A DNA stretch of 46,805 nt, taken from assembly GCA_001941045.1 (NCBI GenBank), contig MSHD01000019.1:3560-50364 (forward strand), given 5' to 3'. Each line of letters opens with the position of its first letter. The first letter of the stretch is position 1. This stretch comes from Lachnospiraceae bacterium Zagget2. GTDB taxonomy: Bacteria > Bacillota > Clostridia > Lachnospirales > Lachnospiraceae. Shown piece by piece: positions 8,260 through 15,553 of the stretch. The notes under the pieces were generated by a model. It had not been told where the DNA came from and made no database searches. It saw only the letters and a program-made list of their open reading frames with translations. The position numbers and the translations under genes are program-made.

Positions 8260-9138
8260 ATGTCAACATTTATATCTCTCCTGATCGGAGGGTTGGTACT
8301 GGGGTGTACATACGGCATGCTTTCACTGGGCCTCAGCCTGATCTATCAGGCTTCCGGCTTCATGAACTTCACGCAGGCGAACCTGCTGATGTTCGGTGCA
8401 TTCGTGTGTTACCAGTTTTTCGGAGTTTGGGGTTTACCTTTCGTGATCTCCCTGATTCTGTCTGTGGCGATCATGTTCGGAGTCGGATGCCTGATCGAGC
8501 GCCTGGTTATTCGCCGTCTGGTGGAGAAACACGCGAAGAACGTCTACGTGGTGCTGTCTACGATCGCTATTTCCATTATTATTGAGAATCTGGCGATGCT
8601 GATCTGGAACTCCCGCCAGCATTATTTTCCGTCTATCTTCTCCGGCAGCAGTTCGGTGAAGATCGGAAGTGTCAGCGTGGGAAAAGAGAGCCTCCTTTGC
8701 ATCGTGGTCGCGCTGGTCGCGATGGTGGCGCTCCATTTCTTCCTGAATAAGACCAAATTCGGTACGGCCATGCGCGCGGCTGCCATGAACAAGACCGCTG
8801 CCAGCTGCATGGGTATCAACGTGAACCGGACCATCAGTATGACTTATGGTATTGCGGCGGCTCTGGCCTGCCTGGGCGGCATCCTGATTGCGCCGAAGAT
8901 GACGGCTTACTATCAGGTAGGTAATCAGATTTCGATGAAGAGCTTTGCGGGCGCGGTTATCGGCGGATACGGTAATATCTACGGTGCCATCGTCGGCGCA
9001 CTGTTCGTCGGACTGCTGGAGACATTTGTCGGCGCTTATATCTCTTCCGCGTACAAGGAGCTGATCGTGTACGGCGTCATGATCGTGTTTATGATCGTCA
9101 AGCCGTCCGGACTGTTCAACGCGAAGGTCTATGAGTAG
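8260..9138 (+). CDS. livH: Liv-type ABC transporter permease LivH
   Basis: This is the first of two membrane permeases of a branched-chain-amino-acid-type importer, 292 residues. Several hydrophobic helices are separated by short loops. The family signature is present in GLVLGCTYGMLSLGLSLIYQASGFMNF-type sequence near the N-terminus and FAGAVIGGYGNIYGAIVGA near residues 230-248. The latter is the ATPase-contact loop. The gene lies after the intra-operon hairpin and 11 bases before livM. Together with LivM it forms the heterodimeric channel in the cytoplasmic membrane. The symbol names the family; the substrate is not established. Confidence 0.92.
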   Translation: MSTFISLLIGGLVLGCTYGMLSLGLSLIYQASGFMNFTQANLLMFGAFVCYQFFGVWGLPFVISLILSVAIMFGVGCLIERLVIRRLVEKHAKNVYVVLSTIAISIIIENLAMLIWNSRQHYFPSIFSGSSSVKIGSVSVGKESLLCIVVALVAMVALHFFLNKTKFGTAMRAAAMNKTAASCMGINVNRTISMTYGIAAALACLGGILIAPKMTAYYQVGNQISMKSFAGAVIGGYGNIYGAIVGALFVGLLETFVGAYISSAYKELIVYGVMIVFMIVKPSGLFNAKVYE

Positions 9139-9149
9139 GAGGTGACAGG

Positions 9150-10193
9150 ATGAAAGAACAAGGATTTTTCCAGAGCAAAAAGGGAAAGACCGTCATAGCG
9201 GTTGTGGCGATTGCCCTCGCTATCATCATTCCTCTTATGATGGACAACAATATTATCTTTACACAGAATAAGTACTTCTATGTGCTGCTCTGCCTGATCG
9301 GAATTTATACGATCGTGACCAGCGGACTGGATATTCTGTTCGGTTATACCGGCCAGATTTCCTTCGGACATGCGGGATTCTTCTGTATCGGCGCGTACGG
9401 TTCCGTGCTTCTGTCCCATACCCAGTGGGGACTTGGCAAGGCGACCGGCTATGTGCTGACGCCGATCCTGAGTATTTTCATTGCAGCCTGCATTGCGGCT
9501 GCAGTCGGCGCGCTGCTGGCGATACCGGCCTCCAAGCTGGTGTTCCATTTCCTGTCGATGCTGACGATCGCGTTTAACCAGATCGTCTACCTGATTGCGA
9601 ATAACTTCTCCTGGCTGACCAACGGAAGTATCGGTATCACGAGTGTACCGGCGGTCACGCTTTTTGGAATTTCGTTTGCAACCACCACGAGCAAGCTGAA
9701 GTATTACTACCTGGTACTGTTCTTTGTGGTAGTGTTCCTGCTTGTGAAGACGCACATTGTCAATTCCCGTGTGGGACGCGGTCTGATCGCGATCCGTGAG
9801 AATCCGACAGCGGCGAACGGCTGCGGCGTCAACGTTGCGAAATACAAGATCATGTCCTTCGCGATCTCGGCATTCTATGTGGGATTTGCGGGCGGCCTGT
9901 ATGTGCACATGATCGGATTTATCAGCCCGGATACTTTCGTGCAGAACACATCGGTTATCTTCATCACGATGCTGCTCTTCGGCGGAAGCGGAAACCTGGT
10001 TGGCCCGATCCTCGGTGCTGCGGTTATCACGATCATTCAGGAAGGTCTGCAGTTCCTTGCCGACTATCGTATGCTGATCTACGGCATCGTGCTGCTCCTC
10101 ATCATCCTGTTCCAGCCGCAGGGTATCGCCGGCCTTGGAAATACGATCTCGGGTGCGGTTTCAAAGAGAAAGAGAGGTGCGGCAAATGGGTGA
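9150..10193 (+). CDS. livM: Liv-type ABC transporter permease LivM
   Basis: This second permease of the Liv-type importer has 347 residues. After a basic N-terminus it has about nine hydrophobic segments. Conserved features include LFGYTGQISFGHAGFFCIGAY (about residues 64-84), typical of LivM, and the loop FGGSGNLVGPILGAA before the last helices. It starts 11 bases after livH with a good Shine-Dalgarno sequence (TAGGAGGTG) and overlaps the livG start by 8 bases, which suggests translational coupling. The C-terminal tail is highly basic (KRKRG). Confidence 0.92.
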   Translation: MKEQGFFQSKKGKTVIAVVAIALAIIIPLMMDNNIIFTQNKYFYVLLCLIGIYTIVTSGLDILFGYTGQISFGHAGFFCIGAYGSVLLSHTQWGLGKATGYVLTPILSIFIAACIAAAVGALLAIPASKLVFHFLSMLTIAFNQIVYLIANNFSWLTNGSIGITSVPAVTLFGISFATTTSKLKYYYLVLFFVVVFLLVKTHIVNSRVGRGLIAIRENPTAANGCGVNVAKYKIMSFAISAFYVGFAGGLYVHMIGFISPDTFVQNTSVIFITMLLFGGSGNLVGPILGAAVITIIQEGLQFLADYRMLIYGIVLLLIILFQPQGIAGLGNTISGAVSKRKRGAANG

Positions 10194-10953
10194 AAAGCTT
10201 CTTGAAGTAAAAGACCTGACCATCAATTTCTCCGGTCTGAAAGCCGTGGATACCCTGAATTTCTCGATTGACAAAGGCGAGATTTTCGGCCTGATCGGCC
10301 CGAACGGCGCGGGAAAGACCACGACCTTCAATATGATCAGCGGCGCGCTCAAGCCCACCTCCGGAGAGGTCTGGCTGAACGGACAGCGGATCGACGGGAA
10401 TTATATGTACCAGACGAATAAGCTGGGTATTGCCCGTACTTATCAGAACATTAACCTGTTCCGCAGCATGACGGTGTTGGAGAACCTGCTGGTGGGGCAG
10501 CACTGCCGCCTGACCTGCGGCTTGGCTCCTGCGATTCTGCGGACGCCGAGGGAGAGGAAAGAGGAAGCCGCAGCGGTGGAGAAGGCGAAGGAAACGCTGG
10601 AATTCTGCGGGCTTCATGAGAAAATAGATGTCTATTCGAATTCCCTGTCCTACGGCGAACAGCGGATCCTGGAGATCGCGCGTGCGCTGGTCAGCGATCC
10701 GTATCTGATCATTCTGGATGAGCCGGCCGCCGGTATGAACCCGACGGAGAAGAATTCGCTGGCAGATCTGGTGCAGAGAATCCGTGCGAAGGGAGTTACC
10801 GTGCTTCTGGTGGAGCATGATATGAAATTCGTCATGGGGATCACGGACCGTATCTGTGTGCTGAACTATGGAAAACGAATCGCACTGGGAACTCCTGCGG
10901 AAGTGCAGGCGAACCCCGAGGTGATTGAGGCATATCTTGGAGGAGGTGATTGA
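10186..10953 (+). CDS. livG: Liv-type ABC transporter ATP-binding protein LivG
   Basis: This is the first ATPase of the Liv-type importer, 255 residues. Walker A is GPNGAGKTT, the signature region is LSYGEQRILEIARAL, and Walker B is LIILDEPAAGMNPTE, where AAGMNP is the LivG hallmark. The H-loop is VEHDMKFVMGITDRI. A longer in-frame reading from 10135 would lie inside livM and lacks a ribosome-binding site. The ATG at 10186 follows GAGAGGTG and gives the expected N-terminus MGEKLLEVKDLTINF. Its stop is 2 bases from the preferred livF start, so all four transporter genes are coupled. Confidence 0.93.
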   Translation: MGEKLLEVKDLTINFSGLKAVDTLNFSIDKGEIFGLIGPNGAGKTTTFNMISGALKPTSGEVWLNGQRIDGNYMYQTNKLGIARTYQNINLFRSMTVLENLLVGQHCRLTCGLAPAILRTPRERKEEAAAVEKAKETLEFCGLHEKIDVYSNSLSYGEQRILEIARALVSDPYLIILDEPAAGMNPTEKNSLADLVQRIRAKGVTVLLVEHDMKFVMGITDRICVLNYGKRIALGTPAEVQANPEVIEAYLGGGD

Positions 10954-10955
10954 TC

Positions 10956-11678
10956 GTGGCAGAGGCTATTCTGAGCATTAAGGATCTGGATTTTCATTAT
11001 GGAGAGATTCATGCGCTGGATAAGGTTTCCCTGGATGTATATAAGGGAGAGATCGTGACGATCATCGGCAGCAACGGCGCCGGCAAGACGACTCTTCTGC
11101 GCACCATCTCCGGACTTCTCGGAAAGAACACGGGAGGAACGATCACCTTCAACGGACAGAAGATTGATACGATGGCGCCGCACAAAATCGCGGGTCTCAG
11201 ACTTAACCAGGTGCTTGAGGGACGTCTTGTGTTCCCGCTCCTGACCGTGAGAGAGAATCTGATGATGGGCGCGTATCTGACGAAGGACAAGAAAGTGATT
11301 CAGGATCGTCTTGACTACTGCTTCGAGCTGTTCCCGAGACTTCTGGAGAGAGAACAGCAGAATGCGGGAACGCTTTCCGGCGGCGAGCAGCAGATGGTTG
11401 CTGTGGCCCGTGCGCTGATGAGCGGTCCGGAGCTGCTTATGATGGATGAGCCGTCCATGGGACTGGCGCCGCTGGTTATCAAGGATATTTTCTCGACGAT
11501 CGGAAAAATCAACAAAGACGGCGTTACCATTCTTCTCGTGGAACAGAACGCGAAGGCAGCGCTGCAGATCGCGAACAGGGCGTATGTCCTGGAGATCGGA
11601 AAGATCGTACAGGAAGGACCCGCCAGCGAGCTGGCAAACGACGACAGTATCCGCAAGACCTATCTGGGTATCAGCTGA
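10956..11678 (+). CDS. livF: Liv-type ABC transporter ATP-binding protein LivF
   Basis: This is the second ATPase of the Liv-type importer, 240 residues. Walker A is GSNGAGKTT, the signature is LSGGEQQMVAVARALM and Walker B is LLMMDEPSMGLAPL, with SMGLAP typical of LivF. It pairs with LivG to drive transport. A TTG at 10950 is in frame but only about 3 bases from the AGGAGGTG ribosome-binding site. GTG at 10956 has a 9-base spacing and is preferred. A GC-rich hairpin lies 13 bases after the stop. Confidence 0.92.
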   Translation: MAEAILSIKDLDFHYGEIHALDKVSLDVYKGEIVTIIGSNGAGKTTLLRTISGLLGKNTGGTITFNGQKIDTMAPHKIAGLRLNQVLEGRLVFPLLTVRENLMMGAYLTKDKKVIQDRLDYCFELFPRLLEREQQNAGTLSGGEQQMVAVARALMSGPELLMMDEPSMGLAPLVIKDIFSTIGKINKDGVTILLVEQNAKAALQIANRAYVLEIGKIVQEGPASELANDDSIRKTYLGIS

Positions 11679-11691
11679 GAAACTGTATGGG

Positions 11692-11724
11692 GCCCGCGGA
11701 AATATCCGTTTTTCGCGGGCTTCT
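11692..11724 (+). terminator. GC-rich hairpin after livF, possible weak terminator
   Basis: GCCCGCG (11692-11698) pairs with CGCGGGC (11714-11720) around a 15-base loop, followed only by TTCT. The short T-run suggests partial termination or an mRNA-stability element; the next gene follows within 40 bases without an obvious promoter. Confidence 0.5.
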
Positions 11725-11756
11725 AAAAAAAGGAAGTATGGAGGGCGTTAGGTAAA

Positions 11757-12611
11757 ATGGGAATATTTCAATATGGCGTTACATGCTCCCTCAATGAGGT
11801 ATCCGAGACCGCAGCAATCACGCTGAGAGGCTCGATCGAGCAGGTCTGCGACGATGCGAAGAAGATCGGGTATGACGGGCTGGAGATTCAGCTGGCAAAC
11901 CCGCTGCAGTACGACTGGGAGCATATCAAAAAAGTGACGGAGGATCATGGACTCAAGGTCGCCGCCTTTGCTACTGGACGTGAGATGGGAGAGAATGGTC
12001 TCTGCCTGATCAGCGATGACGCTGCAGTGCGCCGCGCGACGATCGACCGCATCAAGGAGCATATTGACTGCGCCAGTATCGTGGGCGCGAAGGTGATCGT
12101 CGGTTCTCTGCGTGCGAAGCTTCTCGGGCGTCCGGATTCGGCGAAGTATGAGAAGTATCACAGGGACGCCATTCTGGAGCTGGCGGACTATGCCAAAACG
12201 AAAAATACAGAGATTGTCGTTGAGAATATCCTGAGCTACATCAGTGATTATCTGAACACGATGGCGCAGGTGACCGACTTCGTCACGGGTCTTGAAAGAG
12301 ACAATGTGAAGGTGCATCTGGACACTTACAGCATGATGATGGAGGACAACGATATCTTTGGCTCCGTAGAATACTGCGCAAAGGAACTGGATTATGTACA
12401 TTTTGCTGATACGGCGCGTTATTATCCGGGCGGCGGAAATGTAGACTTCAAGTCCTTTATGAAGGCTCTGATGAAGGCGGAGTATCATGGCTGGATCGTG
12501 ATCGAGTGCGTGCCGCTTCCGACGGCATGGGACTGCGCGAAAAACAGCTATGAATATATGAAAGCAATGGAGACAGCGGCAAGGATTGAGCTGGCTTCAA
12601 AAAGGTTCTGA
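11757..12611 (+). CDS. Sugar phosphate isomerase/epimerase-like TIM-barrel protein
   Basis: This 284-residue protein has the AP-endonuclease-2-like TIM-barrel fold used by sugar isomerases and epimerases such as tagatose 3-epimerase, hydroxypyruvate isomerase and inosose dehydratase. Visible landmarks are IGYDGLEIQLANP (early metal-site strand), a glutamate in EIVVENILSY, VKVHLDTYSMMME with a probable metal-binding His/Asp pair, YVHFADTARYYPGGG and the terminal glutamate strand GWIVIECVP. These match the Glu-Asp-His-Glu metal site of the fold. It follows the Liv transporter and probably interconverts a sugar or sugar acid of the same pathway. The substrate cannot be read from the sequence. 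Confidence 0.85.
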   Translation: MGIFQYGVTCSLNEVSETAAITLRGSIEQVCDDAKKIGYDGLEIQLANPLQYDWEHIKKVTEDHGLKVAAFATGREMGENGLCLISDDAAVRRATIDRIKEHIDCASIVGAKVIVGSLRAKLLGRPDSAKYEKYHRDAILELADYAKTKNTEIVVENILSYISDYLNTMAQVTDFVTGLERDNVKVHLDTYSMMMEDNDIFGSVEYCAKELDYVHFADTARYYPGGGNVDFKSFMKALMKAEYHGWIVIECVPLPTAWDCAKNSYEYMKAMETAARIELASKRF

Positions 12612-12628
12612 TTTTATGCGGTAAATGC

Positions 12629-12657
12629 TTGACGTTGCCGCAAAGCTGTATTACAAT
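12629..12657 (+). promoter_or_regulatory. Promoter of the second transaldolase-like gene
   Basis: TTGACG (12629-12634) and TACAAT (12652-12657) are 17 bases apart. GTATTAC (12648-12654) and ATATTAC (12656-12662) overlap or abut the -10 box and resemble the GTATTACC motif at 3905 and 4911, so the same regulator may act here too. Confidence 0.65.
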
Positions 12658-12684
12658 ATTACATATTTTATAAGGAGGCTCATT

Positions 12685-13713
12685 ATGGCTGAGAACAAAT
12701 TTTTAAGATGGATGACACAGAACACGCAGTCCGTGTACTGGCATGACAGCGCGGTGATCTCCGAACTGGATGAGGCGATCTCGAACGGCGCGCGCGGCGT
12801 GACGACGAACCCCTTCCTCGTGAATTCCACGCTGAGAAGCACACCGGAGTTCTGGGCGGACACGGTTGCGGCGGTTGACAAGTCCCTGACCGGCGATGCG
12901 AAGGTAGAGGCGCTGATTCATGGCGTGACCGGCTACATTGCTGAGAAGCTCGCTCCGTTCCAGGCGGAGGGCTTTGGAAAGGGTTACTGCTGCGCACAGA
13001 CGAGCCCGGCACATCCCGGCCAGGCGGAATACATGATCGAGCAGGCGAAGAAGTATGCGTCCTGGGCTCCGAACATCGTGATCAAGATGCCCGCGACGAA
13101 GGCAGGCCTGAAGGCTTATGAGGAGTGCGCGGCGCTCGGCATGAACGTGGCGGCGACGGTCAGCTTCACGGTACCGCAGGTTCTGGCGTTTGGTGAGGCG
13201 TTCCAGAAGGGCGCTGAGAGAGCGAAGGCAAACGGAATCAAGCCGGGTCTTGGTATCGCGGTTCTGATGGTAGGCCGTACCGATGATTATCTCAGAGACG
13301 TTATGCAGGATACCGATGCGGACTGCGGTGAAGAGGATGTCATCTGGGCAGGTCTTGCATGCATCAAGCGTGCTTATGAGATTTTCCAGGAGAGAGGCTA
13401 TGAGTGTGTGCTGATGCCGGCGGGCTGCCGCGGCGGACATCATATCACCGAGCTTGCCGGCGCGAAGATGATCATGTCGATCGCACCGAAGATCTCGAAG
13501 CTGCTGCTTGACGTGAAAGAGGACGAGTTCGGGGAGAAGATCCAGAATCCGGTAGATCCGGCGAAGATCCGCAGACTGCAGTCCATGCCGGAGTTTGTGA
13601 AGGCCTACGAGCCGAACGGCCTGTCGGTCGACGAGTTCATCGGCTATGGCGCGACGAACCGTACGCTCACGCAGTTTGTAGAGTGCGGCTGGAGTCCGCT
13701 CGCAGCTCTGTAA
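12685..13713 (+). CDS. Transaldolase-family protein (copy 2)
   Basis: This 342-residue transaldolase-like protein is paralogous to the product of 5769-6824. Shared landmarks in the same order are WHDS, GVTTNPFLV, STPEFWAD, the likely Schiff-base lysine in IVIKMPATKAGLKAYE, AATVSFTVPQ, VGRTDDYLRDV, YEIFQERGYE, LMPAGCRGGHHITELAGAK and the terminal QFVECGWSPL. The start at 12685 has an AAGGAGG ribosome-binding site; an in-frame reading from 12625 would begin before the promoter. It has its own promoter and ends at a strong terminator. The two paralogues may form a hetero-oligomer or act on different substrates. Confidence 0.87.
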   Translation: MAENKFLRWMTQNTQSVYWHDSAVISELDEAISNGARGVTTNPFLVNSTLRSTPEFWADTVAAVDKSLTGDAKVEALIHGVTGYIAEKLAPFQAEGFGKGYCCAQTSPAHPGQAEYMIEQAKKYASWAPNIVIKMPATKAGLKAYEECAALGMNVAATVSFTVPQVLAFGEAFQKGAERAKANGIKPGLGIAVLMVGRTDDYLRDVMQDTDADCGEEDVIWAGLACIKRAYEIFQERGYECVLMPAGCRGGHHITELAGAKMIMSIAPKISKLLLDVKEDEFGEKIQNPVDPAKIRRLQSMPEFVKAYEPNGLSVDEFIGYGATNRTLTQFVECGWSPLAAL

Positions 13714-13737
13714 TTGCAGGAGAATAAAACAATACAT

Positions 13738-13773
13738 AAAAATACGGAAGGCGTTCGCGCCTTCCGTATTTTT
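13738..13773. terminator. Bidirectional intrinsic terminator between convergent genes
   Basis: AATACGGAAGGCG (13741-13753) and CGCCTTCCGTATT (13758-13770) form a perfect 13-bp stem with a TTCG tetraloop, flanked by A-run and T-run. It serves the transaldolase gene and the minus-strand gene ending at 13781. Confidence 0.92.
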
Positions 13774-13780
13774 ACTCTTA

Positions 13781-14218
13781 TTACTTTCTGCTGAAAAGTC
13801 TTTTGAAAAATCCCTTTTTCTTCTCCGGCTTAGGGATGCCTCCGCGGGCGCTCTTGACGGCTGTGATATAGATGCCGCTGACCTCGACCTTGACTTCGCG
13901 CTTCAGGGGAATCTGCTCATATACCGGACCGTCCGCAACGAGTGTCATGATCTTGGGTCCCACCTTCGCCTTCACGATCGGCAGCTTTGATCTGCGCAGA
14001 TACCAGGGGGTCTGGTCGATCACTGCCTGGGGCAGGCCTGACTTTTTGACCGGAAGCATCTTCTTATCGATGATCAGCATACTGACGGTCTGCTTCATCG
14101 CCTCGAGCTGCGCCTGGCTCTCATCCTGCTTCTTCTGCATCCTGCGTCCCAGGAAGTAGAGCACGACCAGTACAATGATCAGTATAATCAGAATGACGAG
14201 TAATACTTTCCACCACAT
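13781..14218 (-). CDS. Small membrane-anchored protein of unknown function
   Basis: I do not recognise a named family for this 145-residue protein. It starts with one strong transmembrane segment (WWKVLLVILIILIIVLVVLY), followed by a charged, probably coiled-coil stretch (RRMQKKQDESQAQLEAMKQ), a globular part that is probably cytoplasmic (WYLRRSKLPIVKAKVG ... KREVKVEVSGIYITAVKS) and a very basic tail (KPEKKKGFFKRLFSRK). A reading from 14284 overlaps the promoter's -35 box, so the start is ATG at 14218, preceded by AGGAGG. It is a single-gene unit between a bidirectional terminator and a divergent promoter pair. Confidence 0.72.
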   Translation of the reverse strand: MWWKVLLVILIILIIVLVVLYFLGRRMQKKQDESQAQLEAMKQTVSMLIIDKKMLPVKKSGLPQAVIDQTPWYLRRSKLPIVKAKVGPKIMTLVADGPVYEQIPLKREVKVEVSGIYITAVKSARGGIPKPEKKKGFFKRLFSRK

Positions 14219-14255
14219 AACGTCTTTTGTTCCTCCTACGACAAACTCTTGTCCC

Positions 14256-14284
14256 ATTGTAGCATTCCTGCCCTGAAAAAGCAA
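14256..14284 (-). promoter_or_regulatory. Promoter of the membrane-anchored protein gene
   Basis: On the minus strand, TTGCTT (14284-14279) and TACAAT (14261-14256) are 17 bases apart. Transcription from here excludes the longer ORF start at 14284 and supports the ATG at 14218. Confidence 0.7.
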
Positions 14285-14295
14285 GAATGGGGGCG

Positions 14296-14324
14296 TTGTT
14301 TTTCGTGTCGAAAGATGGTATACT
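14296..14324 (+). promoter_or_regulatory. Promoter of the trigger-factor-like lipoprotein gene
   Basis: TTGTTT (14296-14301) and TATACT (14319-14324) are 17 bases apart, with a TG one base before the -10 box (extended -10). It lies 28 bases before the start codon, back to back with the minus-strand promoter. Confidence 0.65.
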
Positions 14325-14351
14325 GCTTTCAGAAATCAGGAGGAGCAGATA

Positions 14352-15461
14352 ATGAAAAAAAAGTTTTGGATTATATTCATGATGGCAATGGTATTGGCGC
14401 TGGCCGGATGCGGCTCGGACAGCGGGACGGAGGAGTCGGCGGACACCGCGGAGGAGACGGAGGAGTCGACAGAGGACAGCAGCAGTGATTACGTTCTGTA
14501 TGAAGATCTGACGAGCACGCTGGTTTCACTTGGCGAATACAAAGGGATCGAGATGGCGATGTCCGTCGAAGAAGTGACTGACGAGGACGTGCAGGCCGAG
14601 GTGGATAGCATCAAGAAAGAATACTCGGATCTCGTCGATGTAGATCGGGAAGCGCAGGAAGGCGATGTGGTCGTCATCGACTTTACCGGATATATCGACG
14701 GGGAGACTTCCGACAGCCTGCAGGGCACAGAGACTTCCGTGGAGATTGGGAGCGGCAGCTTCCTCGAGGATTTTGAGAACGGGCTGATCGGCGTGACGGC
14801 GGATGAGGATATGGAGATCAACATGACATTCCCGGAGAATTACAGCGAGGAAGTCGCGGGAAAGGATGTCACCTTTGAGATTCATGTCTATCGTGTCTCC
14901 GAGTACCAGATGGCAGACTGGAGCGATGCGTTTGTCCAGGAAAATCTGGAGTATGACAGTATTGCGGACATGGAAGAATCGATTCGCGCGGAGCTCGAAG
15001 AGGCCGCTCAGGAGGATGCTGAGAGCAACTGGCAGTATGAGCTGGTCTACGCAGTGCTGGAAGACAGCGAGTTTGAGATTGAGGATGCAGATGTCGAGGC
15101 ATATATCGATCAGATGATGTCAGAATACGAGACCTATGCGACGATGTACGACATGGAACTCGGGGAATTTCTCGAGACATACCTGGGCGTGACGGAGGAG
15201 CAGCTTCGGGAGATGTTCCGCGAGACGGCCGAGTTCCGCGTGCAGATGACGCTCGCGTTCCATGAGATCGCCGAGCTTGAGGGAATGGAAGTCAGCGATG
15301 ACGAATACCAGGAGTATCTGCAGAGCATCGCGGATGAGTATGGCTATGAGGACGCCTCGGATATCGAGACATACTACAGCTCGGACATGATCCGTGAGCA
15401 GCTGATTCAGGAGAAGGTGATCGACCTGATCTGTGAAAACGCGGTGAATATTGCGGAATAA
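14352..15461 (+). CDS. Trigger-factor-like peptidyl-prolyl isomerase lipoprotein
   Basis: This 369-residue protein looks like trigger factor moved to the outside of the cell. The N-terminus is a lipoprotein signal peptide with lipobox LALAGC (cysteine near residue 20), then an acidic linker. An FKBP-type domain follows (about residues 95-185: EGDVVVIDFTGYIDGE, IGSGSFLEDFENGLIG, MTFPENYSEEVAGKDVTFEI). A long helical C-terminal part resembles the trigger-factor chaperone arms. The N-terminal ribosome-binding domain is absent. The inferred role is folding of exported proteins at the membrane surface. The protein is strongly acidic. It is monocistronic, with an extended -10 promoter upstream. Confidence 0.85.
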   Translation: MKKKFWIIFMMAMVLALAGCGSDSGTEESADTAEETEESTEDSSSDYVLYEDLTSTLVSLGEYKGIEMAMSVEEVTDEDVQAEVDSIKKEYSDLVDVDREAQEGDVVVIDFTGYIDGETSDSLQGTETSVEIGSGSFLEDFENGLIGVTADEDMEINMTFPENYSEEVAGKDVTFEIHVYRVSEYQMADWSDAFVQENLEYDSIADMEESIRAELEEAAQEDAESNWQYELVYAVLEDSEFEIEDADVEAYIDQMMSEYETYATMYDMELGEFLETYLGVTEEQLREMFRETAEFRVQMTLAFHEIAELEGMEVSDDEYQEYLQSIADEYGYEDASDIETYYSSDMIREQLIQEKVIDLICENAVNIAE

Positions 15462-15474
15462 AATAAAAAACGCC

Positions 15475-15503
15475 TTGTTGATTCAGAGAAAATGTAGTAA
15501 GAT
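15475..15503 (+). promoter_or_regulatory. Promoter of the fructose-bisphosphate aldolase gene
   Basis: TTGTTG (15475-15480) and TAAGAT (15498-15503) are 17 bases apart, about 50 bases before the start codon of the aldolase gene. Confidence 0.55.
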
Positions 15504-15512
15504 ACGGGTAGA

Positions 15513-15526
15513 AGCGCTTTGGCGCT
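15513..15526 (+). other. Short 5'-leader hairpin of the aldolase mRNA
   Basis: AGCGC (15513-15517) pairs with GCGCT (15522-15526) around TTTG, within the first bases of the predicted transcript. Such 5' stems can stabilise abundant glycolytic mRNAs; this role is inferred. Confidence 0.4.
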
Positions 15527-15553
15527 AAAAATAAGGAAAGGAAGTATAAACCA

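Noticed and set aside
6867-8318. A long (483-codon) minus-strand ORF opposite the Liv binding-protein gene
   Set aside because: It is the shadow of a well-supported gene with lipobox and family motifs. It also runs through the perfect hairpin at 8190-8215. GC-rich third positions make such antisense frames open.
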